A stretch of 64,000 bases of DNA from DATKDU01 sp035649415 (GTDB lineage Bacteria; Planctomycetota; Planctomycetia; Pirellulales; Pirellulaceae): positions 1 to 64,000 of the forward strand of contig DASRJP010000353.1 in the NCBI GenBank assembly GCA_035649415.1, in the 5' to 3' direction. Position numbers and translations under genes: made by a program. Under the pieces are notes generated by a model. It saw nothing but the letters and a program-made list of their open reading frames with translations. It was not told the DNA's origin and ran no database searches. The number at the start of each line of letters is the position of its first letter. Position 1 is the stretch's first letter. Positions 23,470 through 32,141 of the stretch are shown here, one piece after another.

Positions 23470-25368
23470 ATGCGACTCGACCTCTTTCTGCCGTTTCTCA
23501 GGAAACCCAAAAAGGGAGCACTGCCGCCGCGCGAGTCTTGGCTTCTCCGCGGTGCTAAGCGAATCCTTCCCAAAAGCTGGTTCGCCGACGCGGCCAGCGG
23601 CAAGCCGGGGCTCTTTCGCCGCACCCTCAAGTGGCTCGGCCCCACGTGGCTCTCATCGCCCTGGCGGCGGCTGACCCAAGCGGTATTCTTCGCCCTGTTC
23701 CTGTGGCTGTTCTTCTATGTCGCCTGGCCGTACAGCGCCCGCCCCGATCCCACGCGACCGCCCGACGCGTGGCCCAGCCATTACACCAACTCGCTGGAGG
23801 CCAAGGAAATCGTCCACGCTGAAACGCTGCTGATTCTCGATCCGCTGGTCGCCGTCTCAACCGCCATTGCCGCCCGCACCTGGGTTTGGTCGCTCGTCTT
23901 TGCCGGACTGATCCTGCTGATCGGCGTGCTGGTGCCACGCGGCTTCTGCGGCTACATCTGTCCGCTGGGAACGCTCATCGATCTGTTCGACTGGGCGGTC
24001 GGCAAGCGCGTGACCAGGTTTCGCGTGCCGGACGATGGCTGGTGGGTCCACATCAAGTACTACCTCCTGGCCGGCACGCTGATTTGCTCAGTCTTCGGCG
24101 TGCTCGTCAGTGGCTACGTCGCCGCAATTCCCGTCATTACCCGCGGGTTTTTGTTTCTCTTCGAGCCATTTCAAACGGCCGCCTCGCGCGGCTGGCACAA
24201 CGTCGCGCCGCTGAATGCTGGGCATTTTGTCTCCATCGGCCTCTTCTTCGCGGTGCTGGCCCTGGGTTTTTTGAAGCCCCGCTTCTGGTGCAAATATGTC
24301 TGCCCCAGCGGCGCTGTCTTCTCGGTCGGAAATCTGCTTCGCGTCAGCGAGCGGAAGGTCGAGGACACCTGCATCAACTGCAACAAGTGCGTCGAGATCT
24401 GCCCGTTCGACGCGATCAAGCCCGATTTCACCACGCGGACGACCGACTGCACGCTTTGCCAGACGTGCGGCGGCGTCTGCCCAACGCAGGCCATCAAGTT
24501 CGTCGAGCGGTGGAACCTGCTTCAGCTCAAGGTCGAGAACGATCCCCCCACGCACGAAACGGCAATCGGCCGCCGCGGCTTCTTGTCGCTCGCCGCTGGT
24601 ACTGCCGCGGCCGCCGTGGGCGCAGGCGCGCTGACCGCGGCCACGAGAGTCTGGGGAGCTAATTTGGACGACCCGTTAGTGCCGCGGCCCGTGCGTCCAC
24701 CCGGCAGCGTGCCGGAGCAGGAGTTTTTGCAGATGTGCATTCGCTGCGGCGAATGCTTCAAAGCCTGCCCGAACAACGTTCTCCAGCCTCTGGCCTTCGA
24801 GCAGGGGCTGGAGGGCCTTTGGACGCCGGCCGTGAAAGCCGACTGGGCCGGCTGCGAGTCGAGCTGCAACGCCTGTGGCCAGGTTTGCCCTACCGGCGCC
24901 ATTCGCGCTCTGCCGCTGGAAGAGAAAAAGGTCGCCCGCATGGGCCTGGCGATCGTGAACTTGAAGACCTGTCTGCCGCATGCCCAGAAGGAAGCCTGCC
25001 AGCTTTGCGTCGATGAGTGCATTTCCGCCGGTTATAGCGCCATCGAATTCACTCGCGTCGGCACGCAGGTCGATGCCGAGGGCAATCCGGTCGAAGACAG
25101 CGGATTTCTGGCTCCCGTGGTCCTGGCCGACAAGTGCGTCGGCTGCGGTCTGTGCCAAACGCGTTGTTACGCCATCAACGTCGCCGAGAAAAAATTGCTG
25201 GCCGAGTCGGCGATCGTCATCGAAGCCGGCGACGGCAAAGAAGACCGGCTGCTCGCGGGATCCTACCTCGCGCTCCGCGAGAAGGAAGCGCAGGAGCGTC
25301 AGGCCGAGCAGCAGCGCAAGCAGAAAGAGTCGGGCGACAGCGGCTACCTGCCGGATTTTCTGAAATGA
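23470..25368 (+). CDS. NapH/NapG-like fused membrane polyferredoxin
   Basis: 632 residues. The N-terminal half is NapH/NosR-like: membrane spans at about 65-90, 130-155, 195-225 and 255-275, GFCGYICPLG and FWCKYVCPSG cysteine motifs, then two 4Fe-4S motifs (CINCNKCVEICP, CTLCQTCGGVCP). A second Tat-like leader lies inside the protein (GRRGFLSLAAGTAAAAV). The NapG/MauM-like half follows with CIRCGECFKACP, CNACGQVCP, CQLCVDEC and CVGCGLCQTRC. So a quinol-side membrane part and an exported ferredoxin part are joined. The start at 23470 is placed after the palindromes; an extension would overlap the FMN-binding gene. I infer electron transfer across the membrane to the flavinylated TPR protein. 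Confidence 0.9.
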   Translation: MRLDLFLPFLRKPKKGALPPRESWLLRGAKRILPKSWFADAASGKPGLFRRTLKWLGPTWLSSPWRRLTQAVFFALFLWLFFYVAWPYSARPDPTRPPDAWPSHYTNSLEAKEIVHAETLLILDPLVAVSTAIAARTWVWSLVFAGLILLIGVLVPRGFCGYICPLGTLIDLFDWAVGKRVTRFRVPDDGWWVHIKYYLLAGTLICSVFGVLVSGYVAAIPVITRGFLFLFEPFQTAASRGWHNVAPLNAGHFVSIGLFFAVLALGFLKPRFWCKYVCPSGAVFSVGNLLRVSERKVEDTCINCNKCVEICPFDAIKPDFTTRTTDCTLCQTCGGVCPTQAIKFVERWNLLQLKVENDPPTHETAIGRRGFLSLAAGTAAAAVGAGALTAATRVWGANLDDPLVPRPVRPPGSVPEQEFLQMCIRCGECFKACPNNVLQPLAFEQGLEGLWTPAVKADWAGCESSCNACGQVCPTGAIRALPLEEKKVARMGLAIVNLKTCLPHAQKEACQLCVDECISAGYSAIEFTRVGTQVDAEGNPVEDSGFLAPVVLADKCVGCGLCQTRCYAINVAEKKLLAESAIVIEAGDGKEDRLLAGSYLALREKEAQERQAEQQRKQKESGDSGYLPDFLK

Positions 25369-25874
25369 CGCTCTGGCTGCAGCGTGATGCGCTGCTCGTA
25401 GATTCTATGCCTCTCACCTTTCGCGCTGCCGACATTGACGATTACCCCGCGATTGAGAAGCTGGTGATCGACAGCTTTGAGCCGATCACCTGGCAGAAGA
25501 AACTCGATGCCAAACTTGGGCCGCTCAATGGCCGCGACTGGAGACAGCGGTGGCAGGCTCGCCTGCGTCACGTTTTTCAAACGCAGATCGTCCTGCTGGG
25601 ACACATGGACGGCGCTCTCTGCGGCGTCGCCACCATGACAGTGGATCGGGAGTCGGCACTGGCCTTCATCGATATCCTGGCCATCGGACGCTCGTTTCAG
25701 GGGCACGGCCTGGGGCGCGAAATGCTGCGGGCGACGATCGAGCAGGTCCGGGATCTGGGTTGCCACTACGTCCATCTCGACTGCCTGACCGACAACGACA
25801 CGGCCAATGCCCTCTACGGTAGCGAGGGTTTCGAGGAAGTGGCCCGGCACATCCGCTGGTTCAAGAAACTGTGA
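25365..25874 (+). CDS. GNAT-family N-acetyltransferase
   Basis: 169 residues starting in the ATGA overlap with the polyferredoxin; an internal ATG at 25407 (MPLTFRAADIDDYPAIEKLV) is an equally good family start. The acetyl-CoA binding motif A is clear: FIDILAIGRSFQGHGLGREM. The C-terminal DNDTANALYGSEGFEEV is the usual motif B. It transfers an acetyl group from acetyl-CoA to an unknown amine in the cytoplasm. Its place at the end of the flavin/iron-sulfur operon may reflect simple read-through rather than a shared job. Confidence 0.87.
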   Translation: MTLWLQRDALLVDSMPLTFRAADIDDYPAIEKLVIDSFEPITWQKKLDAKLGPLNGRDWRQRWQARLRHVFQTQIVLLGHMDGALCGVATMTVDRESALAFIDILAIGRSFQGHGLGREMLRATIEQVRDLGCHYVHLDCLTDNDTANALYGSEGFEEVARHIRWFKKL

Positions 25875-25882
25875 GGACCGCC

Positions 25883-26137
25883 ATGCCTGAGGACCACAAG
25901 CCGCACCACGTGCTCGCCTGGTGGGCCGTAGTGCTGCTGCTTGTATTGGCAATCTACGTGCTCAGCAGCGGTCCTGTCCTGGCGACCGCCTTCTGGCTGC
26001 GGGAAGCAACCGGTTGGAACGGTTTTTACAGTGTGATGTGGCTCTATTATCCGCTGATCGCTTTGGGCCACGGGAATCCCATCGACGCCTACATCGAATG
26101 GTGGGTGAAGCTGCTCCGCACCGTGGGTCCCGGTTGA
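25883..26137 (+). CDS. small two-span membrane protein
   Basis: 84 residues from ATG 25883, preceded by GAGGA at a good distance. A GTG at 25871 overlapping the acetyltransferase stop is an alternative. There is one clear membrane segment at about 10-33 (AWWAVVLLLVLAIYVLSSGP) and a second hydrophobic stretch at about 50-66. It is the last gene of the plus-strand cluster begun by apbE. No family recognised. Confidence 0.6.
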   Translation: MPEDHKPHHVLAWWAVVLLLVLAIYVLSSGPVLATAFWLREATGWNGFYSVMWLYYPLIALGHGNPIDAYIEWWVKLLRTVGPG

Positions 26138-26150
26138 GCGCTGGCGATCA

Positions 26151-27479
26151 TCAGCGCCAGGTTGTCCCTTCGCGAGCCAGCGGAGCGTCAAAATATTCGA
26201 CCTGCCGGGTTGAGGATGGCGACGCTTGTCGCGGCTCGCTACGCAGCGCCACCTCGACTTTGGGTGCCGTGCCATCCCACGGCTGATCTTTCGGCCGTGT
26301 CCACTCCATGAGCACCTGGCGCGAAGGTGCTGCCGCAGCGGCCACGGTTCTCTCCGGTCGAATGGGCCGGCGAATCGGAACCAGTCGACCGCTGGGCGCA
26401 GACTGGGGCTGCGTGGCATTTCCCTGGTATTCCGGCGGTGGCGGTGGCGGCACAATCGACTCTGGCTCCTGGCCGCGAATCACGGCGCCTCCACCAGCCG
26501 CGGCTCGCTCGTCGGTCTCGCTGGTGCGCTGCTTCTGTCGCTTGTACCAGCCGCTGCTTTCCGGGCGTGCCACGCTGGTCTTTTCCGGCGCCGGCTGACG
26601 GTCAAATGCCGACGGAGGAGCGGGCTCTGGGCGGCGATCGCTGGTCAGCGCATCTCCCCCGCGCAGGCGGGCGACCTGCGACTTGATCGACTTCGGGTCG
26701 CTATCGGCCAACTCTTGCGGCGTCGGCTCAGCGTGACGAGAAATCGGCGGGCTTCCCTGCTTGACCCACTCCAGCCATTTGGTCTGCAAATCGGCCAGGC
26801 TCTCGAACCCATAGTGCTGCTGTGTCGCCTTCGTCCAACTGCGACCGTTCAAGCCGTCGCCGATGTAATCGACGAATTTTCGCTCGCCGCCATGGGCGAT
26901 CAGGAATCGAGCCAAAGAGTACCCTTGGGCATACAGCGGCAGCATGTCGGGCGGATACTCCTTCATGCGGAACATGTCGCTGAAGGCGATCCCGCGGTTG
27001 GTTTTAAGATACACCACGAGGTTGCCCTCCTGCTTGGCCCGCTCGCTGGCGTGCTCGACGGTCGTGCAGGCGCCTTCGTCGGCCCATCGCGGCAGTGGCA
27101 CTCCAAAATGCGTGGCGAAGACCGTGTGCAGGACTTCGTGCGGCAACACGGAATCGAGAACGCGCTCGCGCGTGCCGTAGATTTTCATCTGCCAGCCGTA
27201 GGGCACGCCGCCGGTGGGAATGAACGTCGTTTCGCCGCGTGACGGCTCGCGCGGGCCAATGTACGCCGCGATCGGACAGGGGTCGCGCCACTTCGGCAGT
27301 TCGCGGCCAAGCCACTGGATCGCCAACTCGCGGCGATATTTCTCCGCGTTAGTGGCGACCTCCTTGGCCAGCTCATCGCTCGGCGCGCTGACGATGATGA
27401 AGTTTTCGCTCCGCCAATTAGCGCCGCACGAAAGCAGCGCGGCCGCCAAGAGGGCGGCCTTTGCGAGTCGGGCTTCCAT
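26151..27479 (-). CDS. gluzincin-like metallopeptidase, exported
   Basis: 442 residues from the ATG at 27479 with GGAAGGA upstream. A short leader (about 5-20) may carry a lipobox-like Cys18. The catalytic zinc site is visible: HEVLH (His114, Glu115, His118) followed by WADEG with Glu135 as third ligand, the arrangement of MA-clan gluzincins. The C-terminal 200 residues are a proline/arginine-rich, low-complexity tail (about 260-430), probably disordered. This fits the secreted peptidase-MA-like proteins of planctomycetes; substrate unknown. A longer open frame to 27689 runs through an inverted repeat and is rejected. Confidence 0.82.
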   Translation of the reverse strand: MEARLAKAALLAAALLSCGANWRSENFIIVSAPSDELAKEVATNAEKYRRELAIQWLGRELPKWRDPCPIAAYIGPREPSRGETTFIPTGGVPYGWQMKIYGTRERVLDSVLPHEVLHTVFATHFGVPLPRWADEGACTTVEHASERAKQEGNLVVYLKTNRGIAFSDMFRMKEYPPDMLPLYAQGYSLARFLIAHGGERKFVDYIGDGLNGRSWTKATQQHYGFESLADLQTKWLEWVKQGSPPISRHAEPTPQELADSDPKSIKSQVARLRGGDALTSDRRPEPAPPSAFDRQPAPEKTSVARPESSGWYKRQKQRTSETDERAAAGGGAVIRGQEPESIVPPPPPPEYQGNATQPQSAPSGRLVPIRRPIRPERTVAAAAAPSRQVLMEWTRPKDQPWDGTAPKVEVALRSEPRQASPSSTRQVEYFDAPLAREGTTWR

Positions 27480-27559
27480 GCTCTGGGTCCTTCCGTGGGT
27501 GGATGCCGGCCTTCCGTTGCCGGCGATGGCGACCGATTCCCTCGGTCGCGTCCTCGCAG

Positions 27560-27607
27560 GACAGGTTTTCAACCTGTCCCGCATTAACGACAGGTTGAAA
27601 ACCTGTC
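27560..27607. repeat. perfect 19-bp inverted repeat
   Basis: Arms at 27560-27578 and 27589-27607 are exact reverse complements (begin GACAGGTTTTCAACC), separated by ten bases. Each arm is itself a palindrome, GACAGGTT and AACCTGTC around a three-base centre, so it can fold as one long or two short hairpins. It lies in the 288-base gap between the peptidase and mutT genes. It looks like a REP-type pair. Confidence 0.8.
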
Positions 27608-27767
27608 GTACGGGCCGCTTGCCGCGGGAAGGCAAACGGCGGGCCGCTCTCAACTTTACATTTTCCGCTGCGATTGCGGCGAAATTCACCTCGCCCCTTC
27701 GCGGCGGCTTGTAAACGTTACAAATCTAAGCCGCGGCAACAAAATCACCAAGAGCGATTCGCAGCCG

Positions 27768-28172
27768 CTAGCGATCCTCGGGTTCACTTGGCTCAGGCGC
27801 CAGCAGCAACTGGATGATTCGCCCGTTGCCCGCGGGAAATTCGTAATTTCCCAGCACTTCGCGGGCCACCCAGCGGTACGGAATAACTGGCTCTTGGGAT
27901 GGTAGCTCAGGGCGACAGGCGATGAATTGAAGTTGCACGCTACCGTGCGCGTACTCCTGAATGCACTCGGGATACCGGCCAATAGCTTCCACGACCAGTC
28001 CTGCTTCCTCGGAACATTCCCGAACCGCTGCATCTTCTGGCGTTTCTCCGGGCTCGATCTTGCCTCCTGGAAACTCCCACAGCCCAGCCAGCGGCACTCC
28101 TTCCGGCCGCTGCCCGATGAGGAAGCGGCCTTCGTGCTCGACGACCGCAATCGCGATTTGAGTGATGCTCAT
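27768..28172 (-). CDS. mutT: Nudix hydrolase, MutT-like 8-oxo-dGTP diphosphatase
   Basis: 134 residues. A complete Nudix box lies at about 36-59 (GGKIEPGETPEDAAVRECSE followed by EAGL). The surrounding LAGLWEFPGG is typical of MutT. The enzyme hydrolyses oxidised nucleotides such as 8-oxo-dGTP, preventing A:T to C:G errors; other Nudix substrates cannot be excluded. It is a stand-alone soluble protein between the peptidase and fabI on the same strand, 43 bases after fabI. Confidence 0.9.
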   Translation of the reverse strand: MSITQIAIAVVEHEGRFLIGQRPEGVPLAGLWEFPGGKIEPGETPEDAAVRECSEEAGLVVEAIGRYPECIQEYAHGSVQLQFIACRPELPSQEPVIPYRWVAREVLGNYEFPAGNGRIIQLLLAPEPSEPEDR

Positions 28173-28215
28173 CGGTTTCGTCGCAGCGCGTTTTCCTTAG
28201 GCTATAAATCTCCGG

Positions 28216-29049
28216 CTAGGAGTTTTTCGCTGCCTCGAGCCGATCCAGCATCCGCCCTGGCGAGCCCATCGCGTTGTAACCGTAATCGACGTGCATGATC
28301 TCGGCCGTAATGCCGTCGGACATATCGGAGAGCAAAAACGCGCCAATGCGTCCGACGTCCTCGTGCGTTACCGCCTTGCCCGCCGGAGAGACGGCCGTAT
28401 ACAGCGGCTCCATGCTCTTGGCGCCCACGGCCGAGCTGGCCAATGTCTTCAGCGGCCCAGCGCTCAAGGCATTCACTCGCACCCCTTGCGGTCCCAGGTC
28501 GAATGCGGCGTACTTCATGCAGGAGTCCAGCGCGGCCTTGCAGACCCCCATCACGTTGTAGCCGGGAACGATCTTCTCGCCGCCGAAATAAGTCAGCGTG
28601 AGCACGGCGGCCTTCGGACTGAAAATGCCGCGGGCCGCATTGCAGACGGCGAGCAGACTGTACGCACTGATCTCCATCGCCAGCTTGAAGCCGGCCCGGC
28701 TACAGGCGATCGTGTCCTTCTCCAAATCCTCCAGCGACGCGAATGCGATCGAGTGCAGCAGAAAATCGATCGTGCCGAATTGCTCTTTGGCCTTGGCCAT
28801 GATGGCTGCAATGTCCTCATCCTTCTGCACGTCCAGCGGCATCAGGAATTTCGTATTGTCGGGATACGTGTCGGTACACTTGGCGACGCGCATCCGCATC
28901 TTCTTTCGCTCGTCGTCTGGCTTGTCGGGCAGATGAGAAAAACCGCAGACCCCTTCCTGGTCCATGATGTGCCGGGCAATATGCCAGGCGATAGAGAAAT
29001 TGTTGGCGACGCCGAGGATGAGCCCCTTTTTGCCGGTGAAGAGAGCCAT
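28216..29049 (-). CDS. fabI: enoyl-[acyl-carrier-protein] reductase (NADH)
   Basis: 277 residues from ATG 29049 (MALFTGKKGLILGVANNFSI). This is the SDR fold of FabI, with the altered glycine motif GVANNFSIA, Tyr154 and the catalytic Tyr164-x6-Lys171 (YNVMGVCK), and the SAGPLKTLA loop. It catalyses the last reduction of each fatty-acid elongation cycle and is the target of triclosan-type inhibitors. The frame extends another 60 bases upstream, but that part encodes a heptamer repeat (29058-29085) and not family sequence. The repeat sits where a ribosome-binding site would be, and none is visible. Confidence 0.95.
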   Translation of the reverse strand: MALFTGKKGLILGVANNFSIAWHIARHIMDQEGVCGFSHLPDKPDDERKKMRMRVAKCTDTYPDNTKFLMPLDVQKDEDIAAIMAKAKEQFGTIDFLLHSIAFASLEDLEKDTIACSRAGFKLAMEISAYSLLAVCNAARGIFSPKAAVLTLTYFGGEKIVPGYNVMGVCKAALDSCMKYAAFDLGPQGVRVNALSAGPLKTLASSAVGAKSMEPLYTAVSPAGKAVTHEDVGRIGAFLLSDMSDGITAEIMHVDYGYNAMGSPGRMLDRLEAAKNS

Positions 29050-29057
29050 GGGTTTGC

Positions 29058-29085
29058 GATTGCGGATTGGGGATTGCGGAATGGG
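29058..29085. repeat. heptamer repeat upstream of fabI
   Basis: Four 7-base units, GATTGCG, GATTGGG, GATTGCG, GAATGGG on the plus strand, end eight bases before the fabI start codon. They occupy the usual place of the ribosome-binding site. The size and style recall the heptamer repeat at 11292. Confidence 0.7.
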
Positions 29086-29275
29086 AACGCGGCGGCACGT
29101 CGCCGCCATCGCTCCCGGATCGAAATATCTCCGACGCTGTAAGATACCGGCTGCGAGTGAAACTCACTACGCCATCACCACCGCCGGGGACGGAGCCCGC
29201 TGCGACTCCCCTCGCGCGTCAAACTGAGTTAGACTGCCCTTTGCGTTGGGGACGGCAGCGAGGTAGGAAACTGGC

Positions 29276-31222
29276 ATGTCCAAACTTGAGACTGCGGGCG
29301 GGCTATCGAATCTGGAAGCGCATCCGGCATTGGCGGAGACCGCTTCGAAGCTGTTCTTCTGGGCGGCCACTGAAAAGGATCCACTGGTCTATCTGGGCCT
29401 GGTACTGCCGCTGGTGGCGCAGACGCTTGGCGGCGATTACGTGGCGCTGACCAAGGGGGAAAAAGGAATCTGGCGCACGATTGCCGCCTCGGGCCCACAG
29501 CGGCCGCTGCCAACGGACCTGCTGGCCGAGGTGCTCGACAGCGGCACGGCGATCAGCCGCCGCGACTGGAGCGTCGCTCCCTTGTCAGCCCAAGGCAACG
29601 GCGAGCTGATTGCCGCCTATCGCACCTGGAGCAACGGGCCGCAGCGGGGCGGCACCCTCGAGACTTTGCTCGGTTACCTGCATTCCGGGCTGGTGGCGGT
29701 GCGCGCCAGGCAGCGCGAATTCAACAGGGCGCAGCGCCTGGCGGCGATCCTGGAAATTGCCGCCCGCTGGCAGCAGACGCTGGAGATGGGGCCGCTGCTT
29801 GCGCAGATGGCGGAAACTTCGACGAAGCTTTTGAACGCTGAGCGAGCCAGCATTTTCCTGTGGGATAAACCGCATAAAACGCTGGTGGGCCGGCCTGCGC
29901 TGGGCGTGCCTGGCGGCGAGCTGCGGATTCCCGATGACGCGGGCATCGTGGGCCAGGTGGTGCAGACCGGCCAGCCGCGGCGCGTCGATGCCGACGTCGA
30001 GATGGAACAGCGGGAAGTCGATCGCCGCGTGGACAAGCAGCTCAAGTACCAGACGCGGTCGATCGTCTGCGTCCCGTTGCGGGGCAAGAGTGGCCAGCTC
30101 TTCGGCGCGTTCGAGGTGCTCAACAAGATCGGCGGAAACTTCAGCGACGAAGACGAGGCGGCACTCAGCGAGCTAGCGGCGCACGCCGGAGTGGCCCTCG
30201 AAAATACGCAGCAATTCGAACAGCTCTTGCAGGCTCGCAAGCAGGTGGCCGATGAAGCGGCGCAAGGGGTGCACCTTATCGGCACATGCCCCGCGGTCGA
30301 AGCCCTGCGGAGCACGATCCGCCGCGTGGCTGACACCGACCTGGCCGTGCTGATCCTGGGCGAGAACGGCACCGGCAAGGAAGTGGTGGCGCAGATGATC
30401 CACTACAAAAGCTCGCGGCGGCAGGAGCCGTTCGTGGCGGTCAACTGCGCGGCCATCACCGAGACGCTGCTGGAAAGCGAACTATTCGGGCACGAAAAGG
30501 GGGCTTTCACAGACGCCCGCGAGACGCGGCGGGGAAAATTCGAGCTGGCCAGCGGCGGCACGCTGTTTCTCGACGAAATCGGCGATATGAGCCCGGGAGG
30601 GCAGGCGAAGCTGCTAAGGGTGCTCGAGGAAAAGGTGGTCGTCCGGGTCGGCGGCTCCACCCCAATTCCGACGCAGGCCCGCGTGCTGGCGGCCACGAAC
30701 CAGAACCTGGGGGAGCTGGTGCGGGACAAGAAATTCCGCGAAGACCTCTATTTCCGGCTCAATGTTGTGACGCTGGAATTGCCGCCGCTGCGAATGCGCG
30801 GCGAAGACATTGTCGAGCTGGCCGAGCATTTTCTGAAGGGTTTTTCGCTGCGGGCGCGGCGGAAAATCCCGAAGTTCACGGCGGCGGCGCGAAAAAAACT
30901 CCTGTCGCACACCTGGCCGGGCAATGTGCGCGAGCTGCGCAACATGATGGAACGGATCGCCTACCTCGTCCCCGAAGAACAGGAAAAGATCGATGCGCCT
31001 GACCTGGCATTTATTCTCTCGCCCAAGGCTTCGGACGCCGGCCTCTTCTCCCTCGATGAGCCGCTGTCAGAAGCGACGCGACGATACCAGATGGAGTATA
31101 TCCGCCGGCATATCGACGCCGCCCGCGGGAATATGACCCTGGCGGCCGAGCGCCTGGGACTGCACCGATCAAATCTGTACCGCAAGATGCGGCAACTGGG
31201 GATGGACGTGGTCGAGGAGTAG
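29276..31222 (+). CDS. GAF-domain sigma54-dependent activator
   Basis: 648 residues. An N-terminal region with no recognised domain (1-150) is followed by a GAF domain (about 165-315, ending DEAALSELAAHAGVALENTQ). The AAA+ sigma54-activation domain follows: Walker A GENGTGKE at about 361-368, the sigma54-contact loop GAFTDA near 408, and GTLFLDEIGDM. A Fis-type helix-turn-helix closes the protein (NMTLAAERLGLHRSNLYRKM). There is no phosphoacceptor receiver, so a small ligand or protein sensed by GAF should control it. It is divergent from fabI with 226 bases between; I do not see a sigma54 promoter nearby. It resembles FhlA/NorR-type regulators in order of domains. Confidence 0.92.
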   Translation: MSKLETAGGLSNLEAHPALAETASKLFFWAATEKDPLVYLGLVLPLVAQTLGGDYVALTKGEKGIWRTIAASGPQRPLPTDLLAEVLDSGTAISRRDWSVAPLSAQGNGELIAAYRTWSNGPQRGGTLETLLGYLHSGLVAVRARQREFNRAQRLAAILEIAARWQQTLEMGPLLAQMAETSTKLLNAERASIFLWDKPHKTLVGRPALGVPGGELRIPDDAGIVGQVVQTGQPRRVDADVEMEQREVDRRVDKQLKYQTRSIVCVPLRGKSGQLFGAFEVLNKIGGNFSDEDEAALSELAAHAGVALENTQQFEQLLQARKQVADEAAQGVHLIGTCPAVEALRSTIRRVADTDLAVLILGENGTGKEVVAQMIHYKSSRRQEPFVAVNCAAITETLLESELFGHEKGAFTDARETRRGKFELASGGTLFLDEIGDMSPGGQAKLLRVLEEKVVVRVGGSTPIPTQARVLAATNQNLGELVRDKKFREDLYFRLNVVTLELPPLRMRGEDIVELAEHFLKGFSLRARRKIPKFTAAARKKLLSHTWPGNVRELRNMMERIAYLVPEEQEKIDAPDLAFILSPKASDAGLFSLDEPLSEATRRYQMEYIRRHIDAARGNMTLAAERLGLHRSNLYRKMRQLGMDVVEE

Positions 31223-31296
31223 CGTGGGGCAGGCGTCTCGCCTGCCTTGAGCCTCCTGTCGCCCTTGCATACGGCAGGCGAGATGCCTGCCCTACG
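31223..31296. repeat. 24-bp inverted repeat
   Basis: Arms at 31223-31246 and 31273-31296 are reverse complements with two mismatches. Each arm contains the smaller palindrome GGCAGGCGAGATGCCTGCC or its variant. The element begins right after the stop codon of the sigma54 activator. A TATAAT follows at 31298-31303 but lacks a -35 partner. It looks like a REP-type pair. Confidence 0.75.
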
Positions 31297-31388
31297 TTAT
31301 AATACAGGCAGCTTCAACTCCCCCGGCTCGCGGCCGTGTGGGCGAGTCGCTCCGCGGCCGGTGGGCCCTGGCGAAAGCGAGGTGCGCG

Positions 31389-31865
31389 ATGTCTCTGCCG
31401 CGCTGGGTTGCTTCCACCCTGGAAGCAGAACACGTTCCTTACCGCATCCGTCACCATCGTCCGGTGTTCACCGCCCAGGAGGTGGCGGCTGCCGAACACG
31501 TCTCCGGCCATCGTCTGGCCAAGGTTGTCGTCGTAATGGCCGACGAAGATCTGGTGTTTGTCGTTTTGCCCGCTTCGCAGAGGCTCGACGTGCGCTCGGT
31601 CAGCAAGGCGCTCAACTGCGGTCAGTGCCGTCTGGCCACGGAGCAGGAGATGGCGGAGCGATTTCCAGACTGCGAAGTCGGCGCGCTGCCGCCGCTGCCG
31701 CACTGGGACGGCATCACGATCCTGGCCGACACGCGGCTGCTGGAGAAGGACGAAGCGATCGTCTTTCAGGCCGGCACACACGAGGATGCCATCGAGCTGG
31801 CGGCCAGCGACTGGCAGCGGATCGCTCATCCGATGATCGGCCGGTTTGCGGCAGCGATGAACTGA
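31389..31865 (+). CDS. YbaK/ProX-type aminoacyl-tRNA deacylase
   Basis: 158 residues from ATG 31389 with GAGGTG upstream. The family pattern is present: an N-terminal EAEHVPYRIRHHRPVFTAQE, then VSGHRLAKVVVVMADEDLVF with the conserved lysine, and VSKALN. The glycine-rich turn near GALPPLPHWDGI and a DTRLLEKD stretch follow. Such proteins clear mischarged tRNAs, for example Cys-tRNAPro or Ala-tRNAPro, in trans; which tRNA cannot be read from sequence. It stands between two repeats and is probably transcribed alone. Confidence 0.85.
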   Translation: MSLPRWVASTLEAEHVPYRIRHHRPVFTAQEVAAAEHVSGHRLAKVVVVMADEDLVFVVLPASQRLDVRSVSKALNCGQCRLATEQEMAERFPDCEVGALPPLPHWDGITILADTRLLEKDEAIVFQAGTHEDAIELAASDWQRIAHPMIGRFAAAMN

Positions 31866-31912
31866 GCCGAGTCGGCGGCAGCGTGCCGCGGAACCTAGGA
31901 TCAACTTTCGCT

Positions 31913-31947
31913 GATGGCGCGGATACAGAACAGATATCCGCGTCATC
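31913..31947. repeat. 13-bp inverted repeat
   Basis: GATGGCGCGGATA (31913-31925) pairs with TATCCGCGTCATC (31935-31947) with one mismatch and a nine-base loop. It lies 48 bases after the deacylase stop codon and is not followed by a T-run. The rest of the 276-base gap to 32142 shows nothing else I can name. Confidence 0.6.
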
Positions 31948-32141
31948 CGCGGCCCCCTTCTTGCGGCCCTTTTTGATTTCAGCTCGGTCGCGCTGTGTGC
32001 TTCGGGGTTTCCTGCGACGACATGCGGAGTGCGGTGGGCGCTGGTCGGCGGGATTTGACGGACTGTGCCGCTTGACCTACGTTTTCCGTATCTGCGAGGC
32101 GCGTGCTTCGCGGCGGAGAAGTCCCGGGCAAAGGGCGCGGC

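Noticed and set aside
31298..31303. TATAAT as a promoter for the YbaK gene
   Set aside because: There is no -35 box at 16-18 bases upstream, and the region overlaps the inverted repeat. I leave it as unsupported.
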